64,000 nt of DNA, taken from the NCBI GenBank assembly GCA_942486035.1, contig CALNXK010000170.1, positions 395,001-459,000 of the forward strand, in the 5' to 3' direction. Shown here one piece after another: positions 47,201-59,200 of the stretch; the stretch's first letter is position 1, and every line of letters begins with the position of its first letter. Source of the stretch: Porites lobata. Lineage: Eukaryota > Cnidaria > Anthozoa > Scleractinia > Poritidae. The position numbers and the translations under genes are program-made. Below the pieces are notes generated by a model. It saw only the letters and a list, made by a program, of their open reading frames with translations. It searched no databases and was not told the DNA's origin.

Positions 47201-50200
47201 TCAACATGAATTTCGAATCGTGCAGCTTTAGGCAAATTAAGAAAATAGCGTGTGGAAGTTCGCGCAATTTGTCTCAAATGGTTAAAGTAGATGAATGTCA
47301 GGACACAATTACGACTCAGCTTGAAACCTGTCATCTATCAAAGTCTGGACTCAGTGAAGCGGAACTAATACTGTCAAGGGCCGGTCATTTTGACCTTACG
47401 AAAGATCAAATACAACAGATGGTAATTTGCCCACAACATCGGCATAAACTCGGAAAATTTTGGCGGCCACCTCGTTCTTGCCAGTATCCATCGCATAGTG
47501 GACCAAGAAAAAAACATTGTAACGAAAGGCATGTAATTGGTTTGGAGACTGCGAAGAACATACAGTCGGTTTTTAAAGTCACCGTGGGAATAGGATCACG
47601 TAAGAATTAAAAATACCACGTGACGAGGCGGCCATGGTGGGGGTCAAAACAAAAGAATATTTCCTCGAAGAATTTACATGAAAATAGATTTTAGTTCCCA
47701 GAGGAGAGAAATGCTTTTGTTCTTGACCACCAACATGGCCGCCGTGACGTCACGTGCAAACCAGCAATACCGTAAAATTCCGAAAATAAGCCCCGGGGAT
47801 TATATTTTTCAAAGACCGTTTTTGAGGGGCTTATTTTTGGAGGGGCTTATATACGGAGGAAAATTTGGGTGTCAAAATCGATTGGGCTAGCCATAGAAGT
47901 ACATTTACCGTTTTTGCTTTGTTTTACTTTGTATTTAAGGGCAATTTTCCAAGTACAAGCCCCGGGGGGCTTATATTTGGCGGGGCTTATTTTCGGAATT
48001 TTACGGTAATTTAATTACTTAATTCTTTATCAAGATGAGTGTTTTTCTTCTTTGAGAAGACAAAGGGAAAAGGGAAAAATTTTTGATGATAATGATAATG
48101 ACGACGACGATGATGATGACGAAGTACTGTAATTGTTACTGTTGTCATAAAAATTGCAAGACCATGATGAACTCAGTAGTTCACTCAATCTTTTCTATTC
48201 AGCAATATGTGGGAAGTGTAGAAGCAAACATAAGGAAGTGATGGACAAAAGTAGGAAATGGCTTAAGTTAGATGCTGATAAGGAAGAAGAATGCGATCCG
48301 CATCACAGTGCTGCAGCTTACGGCTTAAGAAACAGGTAAACGATCGCTGTTGGCGGCTATCTACCTCTCCTTGTAGACGCCTCCATTCTCCGTGTTGATG
48401 ATGTAAAAAATTGACCTCTGAACAAACTTCTTAAAGGTCTTGGGATATCTAAACACTTTTCTGAAAGATCCGCATTTGGCCCGTTCAGGACCAAAGGTAC
48501 ACACCGGGTTTACTAAATTACGCGCTGCGGCATATATCATTCCGATTTTGCGACTCAACTGCTGCGCTCATTTGCGGAATGCGATTATTTTGAGGGCGGC
48601 GTTTACTTAAAAATCCTCATAGATTTATAAAAAAAATGGTTACTTTTGGCAGAAAAAATGGGCTTGCTAACTTTCGCCGTTCCGAACTACAAAACAGTGC
48701 TAGGCACAAAAATAAGTTTCCCACACTGTTTTAGGAAGAGTGTCATGTTCGGATTGGTGGGGGGTGGGGTGGGGTTTTAAATAGAGGCAGCACTTCATCA
48801 AGGGTGACGCAATATTGCGTCCATAACATATGTCGGTTTACTTAAGATGTCATTTTCCAAAAGTGCCAAAATGTTTTGTTTCCAACTCTTGGCGAACTGT
48901 AGTGCAGTGTTAACAAAACAAATTTTAAAGACGCCTTTTATTTTATCAGGCTGCTAAAAGAAACTTTCGCGCCTGAGACACCACAAACGGACAGGCTTGC
49001 AGGCGCTAACTGGACGCCTGGATGTTGGAGTGGGGTTGGTAGCGGTAGTTCGCAGGAAGACATACATACAGACGAAATTCCTGAAGTATCCGATGACGTC
49101 GTTGCTGATTTTAACGAGGGAATGGCGAAAATAGCTAGACATTCAAAAAGGGAAGACCTCACGCCACTAACATTCCAACTGTCCACGACATGGGAGGAAG
49201 CAATACCGGATGAAAGAAAAACTTGCATAGAGAAAGCAACGAAAGCATGTGAAGTAATCTGCAGTGTTATAGCTCCGAAAGACGGCGAAAAACTTTTTCA
49301 AGCGATACACCAGCCTACCGCGAACGATCTTGATGAACCAACAGAGGATCTTATTGCCTTGATGTCCGCATATCGAGATGCCATGACAAAAAATGTTAAG
49401 ATTCAAATACTCAGCATCTACGCTTATCGGTATACCATGAAGCTGTTACAGAAATTCCACGAGCCTTATGAAAAGATAAGTTTGAGACAAATAAAAAGGG
49501 CGAGATCGCATGCAAGGAAACGAGGGCCGGGGTCAAATGTCCCGAAAGTATTCAGCCATCGAGTACGTCTGGACACAAACAAAGTCGACCACTTTATAGA
49601 TTTTGTAAACCGTCCTTATTTCTACCAAGACGTCGCCTTTGGAACGCGAACACTGACCTTAGATGGGGGAGGCAAAATAACAATGCCCAACGTAATCCGG
49701 ACCGTGACTAGATCGACCATGATTATGCAGTACCTTCAACATTGCGAAGAAGAATCATTTGAACCGGCTAGCCGCTCAACCCTTTGTCGCATTCTTGAAG
49801 TGAGAGAGGCTTCACAGCAGAAGTCTCTCAGTGGTCTGGACAACATTGCAGCAGAAGGGGTCGCATCTTTTGAGCGGCTGTTGAGTATTCTAGAAGAGCT
49901 GAATCAGGCTGGTGCCGAAAAAAGAAGAGTTACAGAACTGGCAAAGAAATTGAACGATGGGAAAAGATACCTGAAGACGGAGTTTAAAGTGAACTGTTCA
50001 GCAGAGGAGAGTGAGTGCGCAGACCACTGCAGAAAATTTGCGTTAAGCGATCCAGTTGATCCATGCTTCAACCATCAGTGCTCACACTCACACAATATGG
50101 TGTGTGAACAATGCGAACAATTGAAGGCAACGTTAGACGAGATGGAAGAAAGTATAAAGAAACACTCCAGCCATCTTTACAGCCAAGAACAAAAGCATGA

Positions 50201-53200
50201 TCTTCTTTACGATTTTGAAAGATCTAAGAACTGCATTTTTCTTTGGAAATCTCATGCCTTACGCTCTGTCAACCAAGAATCTGCTAAACAAGAAGCCCTC
50301 CAAAGTCTTGACAGTCAGTCAGTCCTTGTTGTTATTGACTGGGCGATGAAATTTCTTCAAATGAAATACAGAGAAAAACAAAGTGAATGGTTTGCTAAAA
50401 GAGGCCTTAGCTGGCATATAAGCAGTGTGATCTCAAAAGACCAAGAAACGCAGAAAGCTAAGGTCCTATCGTATGCCCATTTATTAGATTCGTGTTGTCA
50501 AGATTGGTATGCGGTGGTATCTATTTTAGAAAACCTTTTTCAAAACATCAAAATAAATTTTCCAAATGTTAAGCATGCATTTCTACGTTCTGACGAGGCT
50601 GGCTGCTACCATTGCAATCACCTAATAGCAGCAGTCAAAGATATTGGAGATCGAGTGGGAATTACAGTTGCACGTTATGATTTTTCAGAACCCCAGCAAG
50701 GAAAGGATGTTTGTGACAGGGTGCTTTGTCCCATGAAAGCAGCCATAAGAAAGTATTGCGCGGAAGGCCATGACATCATGAACGTAGGAGCAATGCACGA
50801 GGCCCTTAAGGAACGGCCTGTCAAAGGAACGACAGCGGCTGTATCCATTTTGGATGAGTCATCCAAAATTCTTGAGGTTCAGAAGATAAAACAATTTAGT
50901 GAGTTACACAACTTTAGATACGAAGAGAGTGGGATAAGAGTGTGGAAAGCTTACGCTGTTGGGGTCGGCAAGCTTATCCCTTGGCAATCTTTGTACATAC
51001 GGCACCAGGGCTGCACAAATATATCATTAATGGAGGGAAAAGGATTCTTCACCAACACAGAAATAAGAGACCTTCATCGCCCAAGAAAGTGTCAAGCAAG
51101 GAAAGACAACGTTGAAATTGATGATCAGCCATCGATGTTTGTGTGCCCTGAAGAAGGCTGTAATTGCACTTTTGACTCTTTCTCCGAACTTGAGTTGCAT
51201 ACAGACGTAGGAATACATGATAACAGGAAGTCGGAAAGTCTTTATGATAAAGTACGGAAAAACTGGGCTGAAAAATTTTCTTCTATTGAGAACCAGAAGT
51301 TAACAAGCAACAAATCCGCCACTGGTCTGACTGTTAACAGCACAAATTCTCGTCTAAGTATCGGATGGGCTCTTAACAAAGGTAGAACTGGCGGAGTTCG
51401 TTTTTCTGAGAACGTGAGACGGTACCTTACAACAAGGTTTGAAATGGGAGAAAGAACGGGCAAAAAAGCCAATCCAGAAGAGATCGAACGTCAAATGCGC
51501 AACGCCAGAAATGAACGGAATGAAAGATTGTTTCAAAGAGAGGAGTGGCTCACCAAGACTCAAATAATGGGGTTTTTTTCACGCCTCGCTTCACGGCAGA
51601 GAACTCGCGGTCAGGATGCTATATCAAAGGAACAGACATTTGATATTACAGCAGATGAGAATGACGACATCGACGCCCTCATTGGAGACTCTGATCGCAA
51701 CAATTTGCTTGACGATATTCAAAGCAGAATTGGACTAGAGCATCCGATAGTATATGACACATATGATCTTTGCGCCTATCACAAGGAAGGAAAGCTACAG
51801 GCCTTCAATGTTGCAATGCTCAAGACTATTCTTCGGCACTTTGAAGTACCTTTCCGAGCAAAAGATAGAAAGGCAGACCTTATTAGGTTGTTAACGGAGG
51901 TTATCCAAGAATGCAACTGCTGAATAGAGTCTACTGTCCCTTTTATCAGACAAAAGGGACAACAATATTTCTTCTTGTAACTGAATCAATTAAGCTTTTA
52001 TTGTGCAAGTCTTAGTTAATTTTTTTTTTTCCGAAAATTCTTTGGCATGTTGAGTTTTTTCGTATTTGTTATGTGACTTTTACCCGATGACACGAAACGG
52101 AGACGCTTAATTCGATAAAATATTTAAATAATCTAATTGTTTTCTTATAAACCCGCCAATCGAACACTGTCGAGCTCACTTAACTCACTGTCCATCACGG
52201 AATAACCAAAGTTCGAGAAATCAAAATTCCAACTAGAATTCAAGGCTCGATCTTCAACTGTCCAGTCTGTCTCGGAATTCCCAGAAGAGAAAGCACATAG
52301 AATAACAAACCAAATACAGACTGAAATATGACCATTATGACTGATGCTAGAATTTTCATATATCGAACTTAAGCTACTGACAACGTGTAGCACGGCCTAT
52401 TATATTTGCGATTAGTGGTTGGTTGATTCATCATGCCTTAATAATGTACTATATGACCTACTATTACTAAAGTTGCTTAAGTTAAGGTATCTAGACATTG
52501 ACTGTACACATTCCACCGTTTTCAAGCAAAAATAGCAATCAGTTTAGTCGTGATGGGAATTCATAGACATGTAATTAAAATGTGGACTAGACGTGAATAG
52601 ACACCCTATTCTGGTTTTCGATTCCTCGGCTTTTGGAGTCCAATCCCCATTTTGACAAGTTATCTTTAAGGACTACCGTGTACTCTCGTCCCATACAGCG
52701 TAAAGGTCAATTCGTGAAGGACTTGCCCGCTGTAAAATGTTAATACTTAATTTTACCGGTAAAAAAAATGTTCCCTAAAAACGCAACTGTTGTATGCCGA
52801 ATAAAGCACTTTTGGAAGGGCGAGACTAACAAAGGTTAGTGGCAAAGGTAAGTAAACTTAATGGTTTACACTTCCGTTCAGTTTTCCTGTAAATAAAGTA
52901 CAAAAAAAGTTGCTTAATGGCATTTTTTATTATTTTTAAGCTTAATAATATCAATAATTATAACAAAATATTACAACAAGCAAATGCGATGACCTTTCTA
53001 AAGTCTCGCCTGTGACTATGCTTCCAATGAAAGCGTTAAAACGATTTATTTAGTAAATAAAAATTAAGGTTTGGCTGCTGAACTTTTAGGAATAATTATA
53101 TTTCTGAAGATCTATTTATTGAAAAAGGAAGAAGAGGAAGAAAAATAATTTTTTGCGGTTAAAAAAACATATTTTACTTCCGAGCGGCAAGTATTTGGAG

Positions 53201-56200
53201 AAATTTCCCGTCGAAGCAGCCGGTGTCACGCAACGCGAATTCTGCATCAATATGTAAATTTGAGTCGAAACCTTCAAGTCTGAATCGCGTTGTGCCACAA
53301 GTTTTATTGCATAAATTGATAGAATACCTCTTCATCTTTAACTAAAACATGTTTTTAGGTCTAGGTTAGGTGCCACTTTTAAGAATTTTGTGAAATTTCT
53401 GAAGCATATTTTGGTGCAGTTTGCTTACTTAATTGAATTACGAGAATAACGATAACCTGTTTTTGCTGATTACAGAGAAATACGGCTAAATCGTATTGGA
53501 ACAGTAAGAAGAAGCAATATACTTCCAAATGAGTACAAATGGTCTAGGTTTTAACGGCCCGCAGTAGCTTTTAACGATCGTTAAAAACCTGAATAACAGC
53601 GTCTAAAATTTGCATATTTTAGCCGGTAACGGTCGTTCAGAGATGAAATGCTGATAATGGCAGTAAAATAAACTATTTCGTCATTCTAACTGCATTTTCG
53701 TTATAAGGATGGATAGTGGTATTGATGACATAAATATGAGCCAAAAGAGTTTTGGAGTCTGAAATCGAGTGGAACGCTTTTAGGGACATTGCCTCTTAAT
53801 AACAACTCTAGGTGCCGATCAGGGAGGTGTTCATTATAGAGATCTCTAAGTTATGATTTATTTGCTGTGTACCTTGACCCGTTGAACAATCCTTGTTAAA
53901 GGTTTAAATAAAGAACGTATTGCCTTTCGCTGTTCTCATGTCGTAAAAACGATATTGCCCTGTATGCAATGGATAACGCAACTGGTTTTCCTAATACTTC
54001 TCCACTGGATAGTGATTTATCAGTGAGTACAATACACCCTTATTGATGCCTTTTACTCTAATGTGAAGTTACTCGTTTTCTACTTTATCCCTCCCATACT
54101 CAAAGTTGATTCTGCATGGGGCTGTGCTCAGGGTAAGGTTTCAAAAATAGTTGACCCTCAAAGTTGTTTCAATCGTGTGAAAAGCACAATACTTGCTGCT
54201 TTATTTTTGTCAAGGTTTCATTTGTTGGGGAAAATGGGGACTTGAAAATAAGGAACGTTCAAGAGCTTAATTCAAGTCCTGGCAGAGCATTTGATCCAGG
54301 ACTGTCAAATTCATGAAGAATATTCAAAAACCTCTTGGGTTAGCACTATATTTTAACTGTACTGTCTTCGCTATAACAGTCTGTCACATTTATATTATTT
54401 TTGCGATCTACGAAACGCGATCTTTTGCGATCTTAAGAAACGTCACCACCTGATCGAAGTGGAATACCACAATGTTAACAAACCAGTTTGACGGTTCATT
54501 ATCAACTTTAAAGCTCTAACTACATTCTGTTGTACACTTTCAGCAAGTGGATGGTATATATACATAGAGTCATCTTTCCCAAGAAAGCCAAATGACACAG
54601 CGAAGCTTATAAGTTCAGTTGTCCCCGGCACAACTGCTTATGGTGGAAAGTGTTTGTCGTTTTGGTATCACATGTATGGAACACACATCAGTACTCTTAG
54701 TGTCTATTTAAGAAGTGGTTCCCATGACACCCTTCTGTGGTCAAAGGCAGGAACGCATGGAGACAAGTGGCTTCAGGCAGTAGTCACAGTCAATAGCAGG
54801 ACTCGTTTTCAGGTAAGACTTGCAATTTTTGGCAAGAAAAAAAAGTCATTTACACGGACTTGCAGTGTCAACGAATAGGCCATGAAAACAGAGAAAGAGA
54901 ATTCATGATATGCATGTACAATTCAGCCACCGTCCACTAACCGTCACCCCCTGACGTCACAGATTTTCGCAGATTTTTTTTCTTTCGCGTTATCAGGCTT
55001 TCGGGGGCAAACAGATTAGTTTACCTCACGCGCTGTACTGGAAGAACTGAAGCTTTCTTAAAAATTAATTTTTTTTTTCTGTTCAGGTTGTATTTGAGGG
55101 AGTTCGTGGTTCGAGCTTTCGAGGTGATATAGCAATCGATGACATCGTTATTAAAAATGGTTTCTGCCCAGCCTTGAAAGCTTGCTCATTTGAAGATGTT
55201 CAAATGTGCGGATGGACAAATGAAAAGAGGTAAATTGATTAATGTTGTTTGTGTTAGCCTGCGGTATTGTTTAAGAGTATTATTTAAGCCTCGAACCAAT
55301 AGTTTTTGCTACAAAATAAAAATTTGATAGCAAAACTGAGCAGAAACGTTGACAAAGCTAATAAAAGGAGTAGCTGGGTATCTTTGTATTTTCTAATTCG
55401 AAAGGCCAGCAAACAACACCATTAAAAGAAAACCACTAAAATAGCAGGAACTCACTTGCTTTTGGTCCATCCTATAGAGGTGTCCGCTCAGGGAAATTTG
55501 ACGTCTTTTTTTTTCAATTATACTTTGGTTTTAAACCTGGTGTCCGTTTAATTTCTTGATAATGTTTTAGTGCTGACGAATTTGATTGGACACGCCAGAG
55601 TGGCTCGACATCAAGTTCTGGCACTGGCCCTACAAATGATCACACCTATGGAACAGCGAAAGGTTATTACATGTATATTGAAACCTCTTCTCCAAGAAGG
55701 CCAGGAGACAAGGCAATGCTGTCGAGCCCAAAATATTCATCAACAAGAGGAAAATGCCTTCAGTTCTGGTACCACATGTATGGAAGCCACATAGGGACCC
55801 TAAATGTTCAGATAAAGCGCATGGTTCGAGGAAAACCTACATACATTTTGATGTGGTCTAAATCAGGCGATAATGGAAATCGCTGGTGGATTGCTCAGGT
55901 ACACAAAGAAATTTTTAATGAAAGTTAAAGACAACTACAGGAATGATTTTGTCACAGAGGTGCGTACTTCCATCATAAGAGCAATTAAAATAGCAGTTGT
56001 TTCTGAAAAAGAAACCTAGAAACGGGAAGAAGTTCACTTTTTCTTTCAACAGTCAAAGACACTATAACACAATTAAAACATGAAAGGCATTAGTAAGAGA
56101 CAGGTATTGTTGTGGCTATAAACATGTCTTACTCTGCTCAGGAGGAAAATTACATGAATATAATTAGATCAGTAATCAAGAAAGCATTCGTATTAGGGAA

Positions 56201-59200
56201 CCTTGTTCTACGACCAGAAACAGGTTACAAAAACTTGGGTGGTTTTAGTTTGCTCTTTAACCATTTTAGGGTAAGGTCGTCATCATTGATGAACTTGCAT
56301 TGTCAGGTTTCCCATGCCACATTTCATTTTTATTTCAAAATAAAGATTCAAAGGCTTCAAATTGCTATAAACTTCAGTTGGTGCTAGAACCTCCTTGAAG
56401 TTCTTTGTGCTGGCAAAATTATTGCAGCACAAAATCTTAAAACAGAATCTAACGGGAATATCATTGCCTCGATTTTGCACAGCCTGGAGTCCTTGAATTG
56501 TCCTTGAAATTGGAATTCCTTGAAATGTCAGTAGGGGGGTATGGGCTTATACAGGTAACTTTTAGGGCGTGAAACGTTTTTGTCCGAGCAGAGTGTGGAC
56601 CCGAGGGTGAGTGGGCTGAGGGGCAATTGGACCCGACGGAGTCGGTTCGTGGGATCGCGTTCAAGCGATCAAGAAACGAGCGTGGCGCGTGGAAATTCGT
56701 GTTAATGTGTGAGTTAAGCCCCATTTATACGACAATCATTTTGGGGTCGTCACTCCTAAATTTTGGCACGCGGGCCGTAAATCTAGGGCACGGCCTGCGT
56801 CATTTACACGACAAAAATGAGTTCGATTTGTTTCAATGTTTATTTCGGGAAGGTACCCCTGAAAGGAAAAGCACTCTTAAAATATTGAGCCATCAGGCAT
56901 TTTTACAGCAGTTCCCGAGGCCTTGACATAAAATTCTGGCCAAACGTCACCCGCACTAGGCGATCAGCAAAGGATCAGGATAATATTTCGCAGGTTGTAC
57001 AAAACATTGAAGTCGTAGTAGTAAAAAAAAAATAGCGGATACACGAATACAAAAAGCAATTTTATGGGTTTTAAGCTCACGAAGAAGAAAACGAAACGAA
57101 GGAAACGAAACTAGGTCACCATCTGAACAACTTTTTAAGGTACTTAAACGCCGACAGTACGGCTTTTTGCAGGCTTTTTTTAGCTCCTCCTTGACTGAGA
57201 GACCTTTGGACACATCCTTGCTCTTTTGCATGGTTTGACATGGTTGAAGCAAGATTTACTTATGGTAGTAATATAAAACTTCAGAAAAACCCGTGTAACT
57301 TTTGAATATATTTTGCAGGAGATTTCCGAAGATATTGCTCGTCCGGATACACCGATGCGAAAGGCCGTTACTCTAAATCGTCGACTAGCGATAAAATTGT
57401 ATTATCTCGCTTTCGCATCCGAATATAGAACTATTGCAAAACTTGTTTATTTGGGTGTCTACGTCGTTTGTGTGTACTTGTGGCAAGGATGTTTTTGAAG
57501 CTATAACGAGAAGAAGGGCGTAAGTGATTTCACATCGGTGACGGAATGCCCCGCAAAATCTCTTTTCGGCCCGCGGGCCACTTTTTAGGCGGGACAGGAC
57601 GACCTCGAATTGGCTGCTTTTTTTAGAGCTTGCACAATTTACATTCCTGTTTCCAATCTGGTATTGAGCATTCGCTTCCCCACTTTGTTCGCTGTTTTCT
57701 TTATAAAAAGGTGATGCTGTGCGAAACAGTGAGCGGAACATGCCACCTACGCCATTACCCCCTTGACCATAAGGATGCGTTCCCCCATAGACACTCCATC
57801 GCTTCATTGTATAAAGGGTATGACTTGCTGATGATAGGGGTAAAATTCGTGGTTCGTAGGCAACAGCATGTTAAAGAATTGCACGGCGTCGAAAATGCAA
57901 TTTGACGCGATTGATACTTGATGTAAATGATAATAATAATAATAATAATAATATTTAATACTTATATTGCGATTTTTCGATAAAAATATACTCAAAAGCG
58001 CATTACAATATTATTAATAACTAAATTAAAAACCAGTAAATTACCCGGTAAAATTACAATATTTAAAAATAAATAAATAAATAAATAAATAATCTAACTA
58101 AAAGCCTTCTTAAATAAATATGTTTTAACAGAGCGTTTAAAAGAGTCGATTGATGTTTCCTGTCTTATTGGCAGAGGAAGACTGTTCCATAAAAAGGGGG
58201 CAGCCATCGATAACGCGCGATCTCCCAAAGTCTTCTTCGTTCTTAGCCGAGGTCTTTCTAACAGTATACCATTATTGTTACGGCGTAGTTGGTAACGATG
58301 GATACTCTAGCAGGCAACATAAAATTTTAGCCATTTCAAAAAACGCCTGGTATTAATAGTGAATGGGCTGTAAGTGCCCGGGCCAGAAAATACTAGTATT
58401 GATCAGACATTTTTTTTTTACGCTAAACTCTTAAAGGGATGAATATTGTTATATCAAAGTTTCTTCTTCGACACTAGTTCTCGCTGCTTGATGTCACTCA
58501 CTCTTCTTGCAGGTCACAATAACATCAAGTTCTGACTACTGGCTGGTATTTGAAGGAATACGAGGGTCTGGTTATCGTGGTGACATAGCGATAGACGATG
58601 TAGAGTTACTGGATAATGCATGCCCACCTCCAGGTGGTTGTAACTTCGAGGCAGGCATGTGTACTTGGCTCAATGTGCCTAATAATGATGATTTTGACTG
58701 GCTTCGCAGGAGTGGCTCCACACCAAGTTCTTACACTGGCCCTTCCACCGATCACACAACAAACTCATTTGGAGGTAAGTAATAGAGTGAGAATTATTCT
58801 TAAAACAGTTGCTCTACATGTAGTAAGCAATCTTTGTCATTTAATCTGAGAAGGATTACTTTCTTTGGCTTCTAAGAATTTTAATTCATTCAAAGATTTT
58901 CAATCTGACCAAATACAGACAAGCTCTCCTAAATTATTGACTGCTTATTAAGCATGCAGGAATTCCGATTTGAATTTGACGCTAGTTACGGAGACGACTA
59001 ACGGATTTATTTTTCAAATAATCAATTCATTAATAGAATCTTGGGAGGTACGCTAGACAAGTTTTGGCTGTAAGGCAAATACTCCTAAGATGACATTTCT
59101 TTGTGTTAAACATTTTCATTTTCCGGCAGTTGTTGTTTTCAATGCTTTAATGTCAGCTGTGTCCCTTGAGTTGCACTGTAAGTGAGACCGCGTTTTTTCA

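Larger units (their letters stand above)
45930..53795 (+). mobile_element. Large TTAA-flanked DNA transposon with long TIRs and its own transposase-like gene
   Basis: The inverted ends GAGGCAATGTCCC and GGGACATTGCCTC are flanked by TTAA at 45926-45929 and 53796-53799. Inverse similarity extends about 680 bp inward on each side, near-perfect outside and looser inside. The 7,866-bp element carries a three-exon gene in the same orientation as the MAM gene. The matching intron of module III (about 63231-63240) reads GAAATGTTAG in place of the insert, so it is a paralogous empty site. A TTAA target is known for piggyBac, Kolobok and some Sola elements. The protein does not look like piggyBac; the superfamily is unresolved. 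Confidence 0.85.

Noticed and set aside
47206..51923. A host gene nested in a MAM intron
   Set aside because: The exons lie wholly inside 680-bp inverted repeats flanked by TTAA, and a paralogous intron lacks the whole segment, so it is the transposon's own gene.
45930..53795. Assignment of the large element to piggyBac from its TTAA target alone
   Set aside because: The protein's motif arrangement, zinc clusters and SAP-like tail do not resemble piggyBac transposases, and the termini do not start with CCC.
57385..57807. 140-codon minus-strand frame in intron 12
   Set aside because: It lies opposite the Harbinger-type fragment, which has the recognisable motifs; the antisense frame has none.
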